From NCBI GenBank assembly GCA_022059125.1, contig JAEUWY010000016.1, forward strand, positions 1,240,001-1,304,000: a stretch of DNA of 64,000 nt, given 5' to 3'. The stretch is from Corynespora cassiicola (Eukaryota; Ascomycota; Dothideomycetes; Pleosporales; Corynesporascaceae). The notes under the pieces were generated by a model. That model was not told where the DNA came from. It ran no database searches and worked only from the letters and a program-made list of their open reading frames with translations. The position numbers and the translations under genes are program-made. Each line of letters begins with the position of its first letter. Positions within the stretch are counted from its first letter, which is position 1. Of the stretch, positions 1 through 11,795 are shown one piece after another.

Positions 1-2224
1 ATACACGCCGAAGCATGGAGAAGGGCCGTAGTGTGAGAATTCGACGAGGCACGTACATTGTGTAGGTCGGCGAGTCTTTACGTTCAACAAGAAGGGAAGA
101 TAGATCAGTTCATTTATAGTATGAGAAGTCAACAAAGCAGGCCTGTACATCCAGCAGTATGGTCAGATACATCAGGCCATGTATCGTCTAAGAAGTGAGC
201 AGCAGAGCACATGGATCGACAAACCAGCCCATCCATCTAGCAAAACAAACACATGGAGTCAGCTCATGTGTAAGCAGTCCGAGGCCCGGACAACACTACC
301 TGACGCATCGCATTGATCGACGGCGAGCCCAGCAGAACGGTCAGGCAAAGCCAGGTCGTGTATAGTCCGTAGCCCTACCTCAGCAACCCCCGAGTCAAGC
401 TTTCCTCTCGTACTACCCCGCCATGCTACTACAACAAACACCGTGCAGACACAGCACAGCCCATGGATCGCCCATCTCCGTCCGCCTCAACTCGAGACGC
501 ACACACAGCACGACGCACATGCGCGTGCCCATCTACTACGGTCCATGTCGATGAAATCGAGGAGATATATGCACGTCACGCCAGCAACAGCAGCAGTAAC
601 AACAACATGCCTAGGCCAGGCCCATCACGCCGATCGCTGCACCCATGGCCTGACCAGCGCACCCCGCTGCGGACCAGTCGGAAAGAATCTCAGGTCTGCC
701 ATTCCATCTCGCAGACGAGATAAACTAAACAAGGGGGCACTTCCGCAGTGATCGGTCAGCCAGGACGAGTCGATTGCAGATACCCGGGGCCAGGCGTACA
801 TGGGGCAGAGAGACGGGTCTGAGATCTGGGGTAAGGGAGATGGATGGGGGCATCTCACCGGGCCCGCGGGACGAGGTGCAGAGCTCCGCTGCAGCACGCA
901 CAGTACCCCATCTGCAGCGTCGTCGGAAAGCAGCATCGGGCGCGCAGCCAGCGACCGCGCCAGCACAGAGCAAAGAGGGCGCACGCCGTCAAGCAAAAAC
1001 ATGACCCCAAGGCACGCCATCACCGCACCTACGCCCTTATCGTTCCAATCCGCATCCCGAGTCTGCTTTCCACCACGGCTTCAGGGGTCTCGCAAATGGA
1101 ACCATGCTTTTCCCCCTCACCAGCACGGATTCCCATGCCCGCACAATGGGAATCGCGCACCGAAGCCACACAGCCACAGGGCTGGCGGCCTCCATCCGCG
1201 GGGAGGGGGAGAGGGGAGGGGGAGGAGGGGTGCGGCAAGCCTCAGGAGCAGCAAACGAGAGGCTCCCCACTGCCGTCTTACCTGCAGCCAGCCCTGATCC
1301 GCAAGCGATCTTGCATGCCCCGATCAAGCAATGCCTATGCACCTAACCACGGATGGATGGGCAAAAGAAGAAAAACGCCAGGGAAAGCAAGCAAACTGGC
1401 AGCCAGGCAGCCAGGCGGACAGGATGCAAGGCGGCCGGGGCGCGGAACCGGAAGCGGGCGGAGTGGAGTATGTAGAGCGCCAGGACGGGCCTCATCCTCA
1501 TCCTTCTCCTGACGATGGCCGTTTGCTTTTTGGGGGTGGCACTGCGCGGTATGCAGGGTGCAGGCGGGGAAACGGGCGGGATCGTGGTGGTTTGTTGCTT
1601 TGCTCCAAGCATGGGCGCGGGCTCGAGATGCAATGCGGGGCTGATTAGAAGAAGGAACACGTCCGTTGGATAGCGATCGATTCGTCAATCCACTAATCGG
1701 TATGTGGTAACGTGCTGGATTGGGGGCCGGGGAGATTTGAAGGTGCTTTTGCTCGGTAGTTGCCTAGATGGGCATCGCTCAATGGGGACGGCCGTGAAGG
1801 CGATTGAGAACATGTGAGAGAAACATGGGACTACATGGATTAGTATAATGCGCGTATAAAAGTAAATTCAATAATGCAAGTACTGCTGGAAAGGTACAGA
1901 GCCAGTTACTAGGTACCTAGGTACACAGTGGTTGGTAGGGCACGTGATCTGCTATGCTCGGCAAGCAGCATGTCGTGGTAAGCCGACAAAAACCTCGCCA
2001 TTCCGTACACTCTCATCGCGTAGAGTGGAGAAGCCCGTATAGGAATGGTGTTATCCAAAGCGATTGTCATGTTGGCAGGCAGAAAGGCATGTCAAGATCG
2101 CGCCCTTCGATGAATGAGTCATCGGTGACTCAGATGTGCCAGTACAACGTAAATTGGCAATCGTCATAAAAACGTAGACATCCGCATAATTGACTGACCG
2201 AAATCTGAACAAAAGATTAGCACA
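1..2224. other. Left-end intergenic region, no supported gene
   Basis: No open frame here has recognisable protein features. Frames between about 440 and 1690 are open on both strands only because the DNA is GC-rich; their translations are rich in Pro, Arg, Ser and His. The stretch could hold the promoter or UTR of a gene beyond the left edge and the promoter of the PhzF-like gene. A 12-bp perfect palindrome CTAGGTACCTAG lies at 1909-1920. Confidence 0.5.
1909..1920. repeat. Perfect 12-bp palindrome CTAGGTACCTAG
   Basis: The palindrome is flanked by a further GTAC (1921-1924), giving a partly repeated TAGGTAC pattern about 300 bp upstream of the PhzF-like start codon. It could be a chance microsatellite-like word or a cis element; nothing else supports a function. 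Confidence 0.5.
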
Positions 2225-3556
2225 ATGACCTCCAACACTCTCGAGCTCGAGTACGTCACCCTCGACGTCTTCACCCAGACACGATACGCAGGCAATCCGC
2301 TTGCCGTTGTTCATGTGCCAAAGACTGCGTCTCTGAGCCAAGAGCAGAAGCAGGCCATTGCCCGCGAATTCAATTTCTCCGAGACGACCTTTGTGCATGA
2401 AGATGGTGCAGCCCAGTGGACCGTTGATATCTTCACCCCATGGACGGAGCTTCCTTTTGCTGGTCATCCAACCGTCGGAACGGCGTGCCATGTTCTCTCC
2501 AAGATTGCACAAGACGATGGCTTGACAGGAACCAAGATCAATGGGACGTTCAACTTGAAAGCTGGGCCCGTCGACTTGTCATATGATCCGACGAGCAAGA
2601 CTGCCAAGGCAGCCATACCTCATGACGTGTACGTACATCTCGATTTGTTCTGGTTTCGTGGAAAGCTCCTGCAATACCGATGTGTTTCGCTACATGTGCC
2701 AAGCAGCTTCGCGCGGCGCAAAGTTATGCTCATGTTCGCGCACACGGAGATGCTGCAAACGTTCGACCAAGACAATAGACTCTTGCAGGACGGATTGGCG
2801 ATTTTGATCTTCGTCCAAGACAGCGCGGCAGAGTTTGGGCAGCGCATTTCCACTGTCAGACGTGAAAAACTGGACAGGGCAGAACGGATGCGATAGGACG
2901 CGGCGTCGACTGGCTCAAGACTCGAGTGCCGGTAGCTACGTCTATTGAATATCAGTGTTTAATTCTGCGGTACGGCTACAGCTGATCGAACGCTGACATA
3001 TTATCGTAGGCATGTCCATAAGAAGACATGGGGGCAAGGAGATGTCTTAGAGGTGCAGCCTCGACTGAAGAGCGCCGTGAACAAGAAGGATGTCGCAATG
3101 AAAGAGCAGTTCTCAATTGTCTCCATAGTAAAGGGGATGACCTTCATCCTGATTGAACTGGAGAGCCAGGAAGCTCTGAACTTGGTCGAGACAAGCGGAC
3201 GCAGCATATCCGTTGAGGGGCTTGACGAAGGCTGGAACGACACCTTCGTGGGGACGTACTTTTTCGTTCGAACGGGAAAAACTGCAGAGGGTGTGACGCT
3301 GTTACAGACTAGAATGATTGAAGGCACCCTCGAAGATCCGGCGACGGGAAGTGCAGCGAGTGATTTGGCATGTTATCTCTCACTCGTCGAAGGCAAGCCA
3401 GGCCAAGCATTGCGATACGCAATAATACAGGGCGTGGAAATGGGCCGAAAGAGCGAGATCAACATCGAGGTTGTATTGGCAGAGAGCGGGGGCATTGCCA
3501 GCGTCCACCTCGAAGGGGGTGCCATTCAAGTGATGCAAGGACGATTAACAATCTGA
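2225..3556 (+). CDS. PhzF-like isomerase/epimerase family protein, two exons
   Basis: Joining exons 2225-2628 and 3010-3556 (donor GTACGT, acceptor TAG) gives a 316-residue protein, normal for the PhzF family. The join reads IPHDV|HVHKK in frame. Family marks are the N-terminal YAGNPLAVV segment, FSETTF with the expected catalytic Glu at residue 53, the PFAGHPTVGTA loop, and EDPATGSAA in the second half. PhzF relatives share a diaminopimelate-epimerase fold and catalyse proton-transfer isomerisation; PhzF itself acts in phenazine synthesis. Most fungal members have no known substrate, and no phenazine genes are nearby, so only the family is assigned. The 381-nt intron is long for this window. 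Confidence 0.9.
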
Positions 3557-5242
3557 CGGGGCGAGGCGATAAGGAGGCACAATTCGGACCTTTCAATGTC
3601 TGTCACGTAGAATGGAACGAGATGGCAACAAAAAAACTGACCACTATTGCTGGTATCCCATGCGCGCAGAAAAGTAAAAGGGAGGCGGACGCACACGTCG
3701 CTGTTCCAAGACTCGGAGCCCAGCCGAATACGTATGCGACGACGCTAATCCGCAAGAGATTATGGAATCTGTGGGGCAAAGGGGCCTGATTTCTCAGTCT
3801 TCGCCCCAAGACTTCAAGAGCAGCGACTTGGCAAACGTTTTTGTTGCACTTGGACGCCTTGGAAGCGACGTAGTCCGTGGGGTGTTCCTTGTGTAAAACA
3901 AGACCTGTCTCTGTAGTGATCCTTGGCCCCAGCCTATGGGAAGCGTAGAAGATGTGGGCATAAGCCGTCAATGTAAGATCGTCGGTGCAAATGGGTCGAT
4001 TCTACCAGTCTCTCCGCGTCCAACGTGGCCCTTCAGGCAGATCACATCGGAAACGTCGACTCCGGAAGGGCACTCTAAAGGATTTGAGAGCAGATCAGAG
4101 GCGGCCAGTGGGCCCAGTGGTTTGTGGCCTCACGCGCCTGAGGTAGCAAGAGCTTCAGCATGTTCGATGAACCTTTGCAATATTAGTTGGATCATAGATG
4201 TAAGCGACTATGGGGCCTCGGGTTTGTCGATGCCGTAGCTCGTGTTCTGGCGACGCCGGACATCTCGCGAAAAGTCCATGTGCAGGATGCGATCATTGAA
4301 GGCCCATCCACAGTACGGTTCGCTGCCTCAGATCCAACCTCACTGTCACTTGTCACAGGCGGCGTTGGCAGTGTTGGCAGCGTTGGCAGCGATGACAGAC
4401 AGTGGGAGTCCAGAGCCCCTAACGGTTTTCCGCCTCGGGCTACAGGGATGGCCGTCCAATTGCGCAACGGGCCCTGGGAGGAGGCTGGGGGGGGCGCAGT
4501 TTATTTGGTGGGGTGGAAGCTTTTCCAAGCACATTGGCAGTGGAGCAAAGAACAGGAACCGGGACCGTCAACATCGTCCTGCCGTGAAGTCGGTTGCCGC
4601 TGAGGGCATCGTCATGAGGCATCGAGGAGTTTGAAGGGTCAGAATAAGATTATTTGGTGTGCTCGTATCCGGACTAGCACACCCCCTGTTTGGCTTAGCG
4701 CGGACCATCAACACTCGGAACGTCGCAGGTGGAGCTCCACCCCCTCGGTTCCTTCAGACAGTGCCCGTTTCCAGCGACATTCTCAATGCCTTGGGCTTTT
4801 CTTGTCCCGACAAGGCTGCCGTTGTGCCCGTCGGCAGCCTCAGCGCGGTATGGCGCTTCTTGATTCCCGCGCCCCGTGCGGCCTTCTCAGGCAGGCCTGT
4901 GCCATAGTTCGTGAGACACGACCGCCCTCATCGTAGGTTTCATGCCCAAGGAACCCTCAGCCGCCTTACCAGGTTACTCCGGCTCTAAAGTCCGCCAAGT
5001 GGATTAAAGACCATCGCACCGTCGTCCTAGGTTCTTTTTTACCACCATCCGCAGTCACTTATTTTCAGCAGTTGGGGACCGTCCATTTGAGGGTTACATT
5101 CCTTTCTCTTCTCCTCCCTTCTTTCATCAGATCACGTTGAACGTATCTGCAATTCCACCTAATCCACCGCGAGTCGGAGTCCATTCTTTTATTTTCACTT
5201 CTTTCTAGTCGCTCGTCGCCCTCACCCTCCCCAACCGTCAAC
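3557..5242. other. Intergenic region, no supported gene
   Basis: About 1.7 kb between the PhzF-like gene and the secreted repeat protein. Open frames are short and unlike any family I know. A small run of GTTGGCAGY 9-mers lies at about 4363-4391. A pyrimidine-rich stretch (about 5080-5240) directly precedes the next start codon and probably belongs to its promoter or 5' UTR. Confidence 0.5.
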
Positions 5243-6488
5243 ATGCGTTTCTCGACATTGATGCCATTGCTGCTCGCAGCCGGTGTAGCCCAGGCCCAGT
5301 TCGGTGGAAACAACAACGGCCAGAACAACAACAATAACAACAACAACCAGGGCCAGAACAACCAGAACAACAACAACAACAACCAGGACCAGAACAACCA
5401 GGACCAGAACAACAACAACAATAACAACAACAACGGCGGCGATGCTGGTGATCTTGCTCTCGACCCGAACAACGTCCAGACCGGCAGCCAGTCCGATGGA
5501 TTGGAACAGGCTGAGGACGGACAGGCCCCGTCTTTGACGTGAGTGTACCAAAGTGTCGAGCCTCTAGTACAAATCACTGACTTTCTCAGCGACAATGCCA
5601 ACTTCATCAACTTCTGTACTGGCAAGGAACTCACCAATGGTCTCCAGGTCCGCGGCGGCTCTTGCAACGGCATTCGTATGTCACCAATCCCTCCTCTCAC
5701 AGGCAACATACTGACCATTTCTAGCCATGGGTGAAATCCCTGCCGCCGGCGCCATGGTGTCTGGTGTGTTCACCTCGCCCCAGAACGGTGACGACATTGA
5801 AGAGAACTCCCCCATCACCTTCACTGTTCAGGTTGCCAACCTCCAGGCCGGTGCATTCACCAACCCTGATGTCACCTACTACGCTGCACCCCAGACCCTC
5901 CAGAACGGTCAGGTTGTTGGCCACACTCACATCACGGTCCAAGACACCGGCAATGACCTCAACCCGACTCAGCCCCTGGATGCCGAAACCTTTGCCTTCT
6001 TCAAGGGTATCAACGACGCTGGAGATGGTAACGGTGGTCTCAGCGCTCAACTTGACGAGGGTCTTCCGGCTGGTAACTACCGTGTCTGCTCCATGACCTC
6101 GGCTAGCAACCATCAGCCTGTACTGATGCCTGTCGCCCAGCGTGGTGCTCAGGATGACTGTGTCCGATTCACTGTTGGAGCCGGAGGCGGCAACAACAAC
6201 AACAACCAGGACCAGAACAACCAAAACGGCCAAGACCAGAACAACCAAGACCAGAACAACCAGGACCAGAACAACCAGGACCAGAACAACCAGAACGGCC
6301 AGGACCAGAACAACCAGAACGGTCAAAACCAGAACGGTCAGCAGGGTCAACAGGGCCAGCAGGGTCAGCAAGGCGGTGGTGGTCGTGGTCAGGGCGGCTT
6401 CGGCGGCGGCTTTGGCGGCTTCGGCGGCGGACGTGGACGTGGACGCTTTGGCCGCAAGAAGTTCGCTGCCCGCGAGTTCATCGCCTAA
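5243..6488 (+). CDS. Secreted Asn/Gln-repeat protein with conserved extracellular domain
   Basis: Three exons (5243-5538, 5590-5675, 5725-6488) encode 381 residues; introns are 51 and 49 nt with GTGAGT and GTATGT donors. Residues 1-19 form a signal peptide ending near AQA. An N/Q-rich repeat follows, then a globular domain with FINFCTGKELTNG, GGSCNGI, PMGEIPAAG, TYYAAPQ and GHTHITVQD motifs, then a second QDQNN-type repeat block, then a Gly/Arg-rich tail ending in GRFGRKKF. The central domain matches a widespread fungal secreted family that carries inconsistent names in databases; I know no proven activity. The repeats are made of a 15-bp unit, so their length may vary between strains. Likely a cell-wall or matrix protein (inference). 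Confidence 0.88.
5305..5440 (+). repeat. Coding minisatellite, N-terminal N/Q block
   Basis: Imperfect AAC/CAG-rich units encode runs of Asn with Gln and Asp (QNNQ, QDQNN). They lie in exon 1 of the secreted protein, directly after the signal peptide. Confidence 0.9.
6190..6366 (+). repeat. Coding minisatellite, C-terminal QDQNN/QNGQ block
   Basis: About ten near-identical 15-bp units of the type CAGGACCAGAACAAC encode (QDQNN)n and then QNGQ/QQG units. The same unit family occurs before the globular domain at 5305-5440, so the two blocks flank it almost symmetrically. Confidence 0.9.
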
Positions 6489-7620
6489 GCGGAGTCACAG
6501 GAGGGATCTGGTGAGTGGGGTGTAGTGTGGGAAGGGCAGGTGCGTCACGACTAGAGGTATTGTATGTGGTAATGGTACTTTTTTCCAAATTTCTGGTTTC
6601 AATGTTGACATAGAATACCACTCTTGTCTTTGGGGATTGTGACTCTACGGAGGATGAAGCGCAGCGCTTCATTTGGACTGGTTCTGAGGGCGCTTTTCGT
6701 TTCCTATCATCGGCGCTTAAGATTTTTTCTAACGAAATGTAAACCTATTTTCATCGCATCAAAAAAAGTATCGTTTTCGCCTCAGATAGCCTTCCAAGTG
6801 CGCATCAATAGCAAAGCCTTAGATCTGCCGGAAGCATTGATGCATTAGGTGCCGAAACCTTGTCGTCTCAGGAACCATTATCAGGCGACAAGGGTCTGCA
6901 ACGAGGCTGTCTCAGGTTGCGGATAAAAAGCCTCACCTGAGTCTTGAAGGCGACAAGCCGTTTTGAAAATGGAATTGGGCTACAGCCACGTGCATTTCTG
7001 GTGGAGATGGCCGCTTCAGGTATATTATCGTTCAGACGCCCTCCAGTATGCGCTGGCCTCGCCCCCAGACCGATGGCTGTGAATGGGGCACGGGCCACAC
7101 CTTAAAGGCTAGCTGCCGCTGTTCCGCTTCAGCCGAGCGCCCCTGTATCCACCCGCCCCTGAGAGCCTGGCAGAGGCTTCGGTGACGTTGAAGTTCGGTA
7201 ACCGTCGCGACTGGAAGCCCAGACCTTGGACTGTATGGCTGGGGGTCCGCGGACTTGAGCTCAAGCTCTGACATGCCGACTTCCTTTCTTGCTTAGCCTC
7301 CTTCACATCATTGACATCAGCGCACAGAGGAGAAGGGAAAAAAAAATCAAGTTTTGGATTCTACATGGCCCGAATCCTTTAACCGAGGGCCAGAATGCTG
7401 GACACCGTTACAAGAAGAAGCAGACAGCTACGCAAGGAGATGTAATGTAGGTCGACATGTCTCATCATAGAACCTTTTCCTTGGAGTATCCTATGACTCT
7501 TCAGACTGGACCAGAATTTCAGCGCAAACGAACGATTCAAGCTCCAAGCACTTTGTCTTGTTTGGTACCGCTAGTACCACCTATTTGAAAAAACTCAGAT
7601 CATTTCATCTCGCGTATATA
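6489..7620. other. Intergenic region between convergent genes
   Basis: The stretch holds the 3' ends of the secreted protein gene (+) and the F-box gene (-). No gene is supported; open frames are short and without recognisable domains. Confidence 0.5.
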
Positions 7621-8316
7621 TCACATGAGTAGTGAAGCTGCAAGCACGTACGTTCGCTTTCCTCTTCCCGCAACCTGCCAAGATCTCATGCCCCCTTCCA
7701 GCCGCTCTGCCTTCTTCTTCTGCATAACTCTCCGGAGTCTTGTCTTCTTCGCGATGTATGCTGTGATGAATTTCTTCCAGTCCGTCTCCCATTTCCACAC
7801 TCCCTCTGCGTCGTCCCACGTGATCCGTCGCTCTCCCACCGGCATGTTCATGGTTATGCCCTTTCCCTTGCTGCTGCCCGTCCCGATCCATACCCACATG
7901 GCCGCTTCTTCTAGGCGCTGCAGGGGCAGGACGCCCGTTTGCTTCATTTCCCGGACGCTCGTGCCCCGCAGATTCGTAGGCGAGGCCAGAACCAGGTTGG
8001 ACATTGTGGCGTCCAGGTTCGAGAAGGTAAATGTCATTTCTACCAGTGGCACAGCGCCGGGATATTTCAGAGTGTTGGTGCTCGGGTCGCGACGGGGCAG
8101 GGAGAGCGATATCGCTGTCAAGGGGAGAACTTTGGAACGAAAGGCTCGCTCGACTAAGGCCCTGTGCCGTCGCGACACGAGGCGAACGTTCGCCCAGAGC
8201 TCCTCCGCATCCCCGATGAGTTCCAATATCTCCAGCCAGATCTCGGCAGGCAGCGAGTTCGCTAGGGTGGAGGGTGGTTGGACCACAGGCTCCGAGTTTT
8301 GCGGATGTTGCGACAT
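7621..8316 (-). CDS. F-box domain protein
   Basis: A single exon encodes 231 residues. The first ATG of the frame is at 8316; upstream in-frame codons have only a TTG. Residues about 20-65 match an F-box: LPAEIWLEILELI, then WANVRLVSRRHRALVE. F-box proteins bind Skp1 in SCF ubiquitin ligases and recruit substrates. The rest has no WD40 or LRR repeats; a WVWIGTG segment and a basic Lys/Arg-rich C-terminus (KKTRLRRVMQKKKAE) are visible. Substrate unknown. An upstream exon cannot be excluded. Confidence 0.75.
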   Translation of the reverse strand: MSQHPQNSEPVVQPPSTLANSLPAEIWLEILELIGDAEELWANVRLVSRRHRALVERAFRSKVLPLTAISLSLPRRDPSTNTLKYPGAVPLVEMTFTFSNLDATMSNLVLASPTNLRGTSVREMKQTGVLPLQRLEEAAMWVWIGTGSSKGKGITMNMPVGERRITWDDAEGVWKWETDWKKFITAYIAKKTRLRRVMQKKKAERLEGGMRSWQVAGRGKRTYVLAASLLM

Positions 8317-8655
8317 TGTGTCTTTGAGTATAGTCGTCCAATGCAGTTCCGGTATGACTAGTGAGCGGTATAGGTTAATGGCGACTGGGAAATGCAACGA
8401 GCAAAGCTCCTTATGGTTGGCAAGCCGTAAGCCGTCAGCTGGGGGCTGTAGGCTGTGAGCCGACGGACTCCGGAAAGCCGTGACTCATTGTGGCTCAACA
8501 CCGCCTCACAGCAAGACGCAGCACCAGGCTGCCGACACGATGACGTCCGTGCACTCACCAGCCACGCCGAAACCAATACCAGAGTCATCCATGCAATGGG
8601 TGCTGCGCATGCTAGCCGTCGTCGTGTGGTCCCGTCTTGTTGCAAAATGACATAC
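8317..8655. other. Intergenic region upstream of F-box gene
   Basis: This gap contains the promoter of the F-box gene and the 3' flank of the DUF3176 gene. It includes an imperfect repeat of AGCCGT/AAGCCG words near 8420-8480. Nothing else is seen. Confidence 0.45.
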
Positions 8656-10760
8656 TCAGACGGCAACCAGCCGACTATTCCCGTTGTGCGACGAAAGCTT
8701 TACATCCAGCTTTTGCGACATGGCCTCGACTTCACTCAACGATGCCGCCGGATGATATCGCTCCCGCACGTCCTCCGTGATCCCGTGCAAAAGCGTGGCT
8801 AGTGCTGAGGACTTGTAGACCTCGGCATTTTGTCGTCGAGTTTCGAGTATCGTAGCACAGACAAAGACCAGTGTGCTCAGTAGTAATGTTGCGGGCAATG
8901 TCACCCAGGGCCACCTTATCCGAACAAAATTCTCGTTCGTCCAAGCTGTCCCATTCGCCATCTCCGTGTCGTTCGTTCGTAAACGCATATTGTTCGTTGC
9001 AGCTTCTGCGATCTTGGCCAACGGGACGTTTATGTCGTAGGGCGGTGTTCGGATGAAATCCCAAATCCCAGGGAATTTCCCGGTAGAGTCAACATCGTCG
9101 TTATCCAGCCTTGTTGGCACGTAGGCTTGTATGACTCCTTCGACCATGGCCGTTACATTTTGTGGAATCGTAAAGGTTTTCCCATTAGATGCGATTGCAA
9201 AGGGTCCTTTCATTGACTCGTTGTATCCTGGAAGCATCACCTGCTTGGATTCGGTACTCACAAGAGTCTCATGGAGTTGACCATTCTCATAAGTCGCGTT
9301 GAAAGTTTTTGCACACCAGTGAAACATGCACTCATAGAGAGATGCTGGGCTGTTGCGTTGTGCATCGTATTCACCTCCGTGTACGAATGACATGTAGAAA
9401 TCAGATATGGGGTTGCTGACATCGCCATAAACAGTGGAATTCCAAACCGTACTTCTGTTTCTGTCTCTGTCCTGGGTCCGTGTTCCTATCCCAGTAGATC
9501 CGAGGACGTGCTGGATTCGCTTTTGGAGGTTCTGCTTCGATGGAGAGTAGGTTCCAACGGCGAACGCATGCTGGAAACGGTATCCACAAGGGTTCGTGGC
9601 CAAGGTTGAGTAGTAGAGAAAATTCAAAGTCTGTTCCTCTCCACATACATAGGCCATTAATTCAGATATGTCTTCGCAGCGATGGCAGATGCCTAGAGAG
9701 GTGTACAGTGACCAATCACAATTCCCTGAAGGACATACGAATGACGGTGGCCGAACCGATTTTTCACGTGAATTGATGGCATCTCCAACGTCAAGGTATA
9801 AAGATCTCGGAATGTTCCGCATACGATTGTCTGAATCCACATGGTAGTTGATTTCATCGACTGTCCTGTAGACATTGGCAATCGGCATAGTGGCATCAAA
9901 CCTTGCTGATTTTCGGGTAGGGAAGGTCACAATTTGCTGGAAAAATGGCTCAAAGGCTAAAGCCAGGACGGTAATGCAAGCACCAAGGGATACCAGGTGT
10001 CTGTGAGTTGTCAGTTCCTAACTTCCTCTTGCGTTGCGGGAATGAATCTTGATGTGACACAACAGCCATATGAAGTTATGGCCCGATCGCTTCGGAAATG
10101 ATCTTTTACTTACTTACACTTGGTGGTCCCCAATAAGATAAGAGAACCCCATGGTCCGCGACTAGCGCTGTCAAATGTCTGAAAATCCCAGATTCTGGAT
10201 CCCCTATTGAACCACAGCCATTTTAATTGACCAATAGCTTCAGAGATAGGCAATATCATAGCCGCCTTCGCAATGGCCGCGAAAATAGCGACATACGCGT
10301 TTAGAGTGATCCCCGGCAGAACATGATCAGGCTGTTTTTTTCCATCGTAATATAGGAGGACCCCTATGATGGCGGCGACGGCAGAAAAGCTCACGATCCA
10401 GCTCAGAAGTTCCCACCACCACCAATCTGTTATAGTCCTTTGGAAGAAAGTGGTGGAGGCCTGAGGCAATGGCTGTTTCTCTTGCTTTTCGACATTCACG
10501 AATGTCGTCGCATTCGTTGACGGTCTATCCACTTGCTGCATAGGAACATTGACAGGACTGGAAGTAGGAGCTGTTTCATCGTGCATGTCGATCGTGCGAA
10601 CACTCTGGGAACAGGACATGTGACCATACGTACCCTCCAGCAGGGGTGTACCCTGATATCTCTGGTCTGTATCGTAGCGGCCCAATAGCTGCGACTCAAG
10701 ACTCCAACTTCTTCCTCGTGAAGCAACTTTGCATGCTGTCGGCGGAGCGTCTGAGGCCAT
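8656..10760 (-). CDS. DUF3176 family membrane protein
   Basis: Exons 10114-10760 and 8656-10000 (GTAAGT donor, CAG acceptor, 113-nt intron) give 663 residues. The ATG at 10760 is chosen because the upstream codon in frame is TTG. Membrane segments lie at WWWWELLSWIVSFSAVAAI, at AYVAIFAAIAKAAMILP, at HLVSLGACITVLALAFEPF (rebuilt across the splice) and near the C-terminus (TLPATLLLSTLVFVCATIL). A large middle region between the third and last segments holds many Cys and N-glycosylation sequons, so it is probably extracellular. This is the usual layout of DUF3176 proteins of filamentous ascomycetes, whose function is unknown. Confidence 0.88.
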
Positions 10761-11795
10761 ATTTCTAACAGCCCGTTTCTTTGCCAAGCATGCAGCCTGA
10801 CTGATCCAATTCCAGTCTAAGGTTCACGAGTGTTAGGCGGTAGAAGGTCGAGATTTGCTGTCGTAAAAGCCTTTCCGGCAGGTATGAGAGATTCAGATTT
10901 GGGCTTCTCCCATCCTCTTATTAGTGTCGATCATCTACAATGTGCCACACAGTTAGATAGACCGGTCAGTTTGGGGCTGGGCTTCATCGTCCAAGGAATG
11001 GGCGTTCTTGTCCACATTGCGCTTATATCGCCACATGGGGGCCTCTTCAGGCCTTTTTGTCAGATTTATTGGATGACAGAAAATAGACGATCGTCCGCAG
11101 TCGCTGGAATGGGCGCCTGCGATCGACATATGTGTAAGCGCCAGCGCACAGGTTTGTATCGTTGCCTAAACGGGTTCCCTCGTGGACAAAAGTCCGTCGA
11201 TATAGATCATAGATAACATACCTCTGACAAATCGGATATCGGAAGTTGGTTTGGTGCACGTACACGTTGGAAATATATTAGCAAGCACAACAGGTGGAGC
11301 AACAATAAGTCCGAGGCTGTATAGAATGATCATATGGTCCGTGCACGAGAGCTATTTTTGAATATCCTGAAACAAGACACCAAACTCACAAGGGGGTAAT
11401 GGGCAGGGTTTGGATCACACCGCTATCCCTTGCCAACAGCGGAGATAATTTTATGTAATCTGGGATATTATAGCTTTCTTCTATCCAGGTACGATAAGGA
11501 TCATGGTTTTGTTCATCCCTGGATTTCACCGTTTCGCAGCATTGCCTTGTTTCAAGGTGACTTTTCTAACCTGCTTGAAGAATATCAAGATCAGTGATAT
11601 CATGAATTCGACTGGATTCACTCATTTATTATCTTTCGGAAGACCGGGCATAATCTGGTGCCTATTCACTTGGGAACAGCTGAAAAGAGGGAAGGACAGT
11701 GGATAGAAGAATGCATATTATTCCTTATTCCGAAGTTGGCTACTATGCCGCTAGAAATTAGTATCGACATTCAGTTCTCTTCACTCCTTGACCCA
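10761..11795. other. Intergenic region, no supported gene
   Basis: About 1 kb, fairly AT-rich, between the DUF3176 start and the 3' end of the permease gene. Short open frames exist but none resembles a protein. No TCGGCCGA element is present, unlike in the three promoters to the right. Confidence 0.5.

Noticed and set aside
440..1690. Several frames of 100-222 codons on both strands
   Set aside because: GC-rich DNA open on all strands; translations are low complexity with no domain, signal or consistent codon bias.
5222..6371. Antisense frames rich in Val-Leu repeats opposite the secreted protein
   Set aside because: They are the reverse reading of the (CAGGACCAGAACAAC)n minisatellite and not independent membrane proteins.
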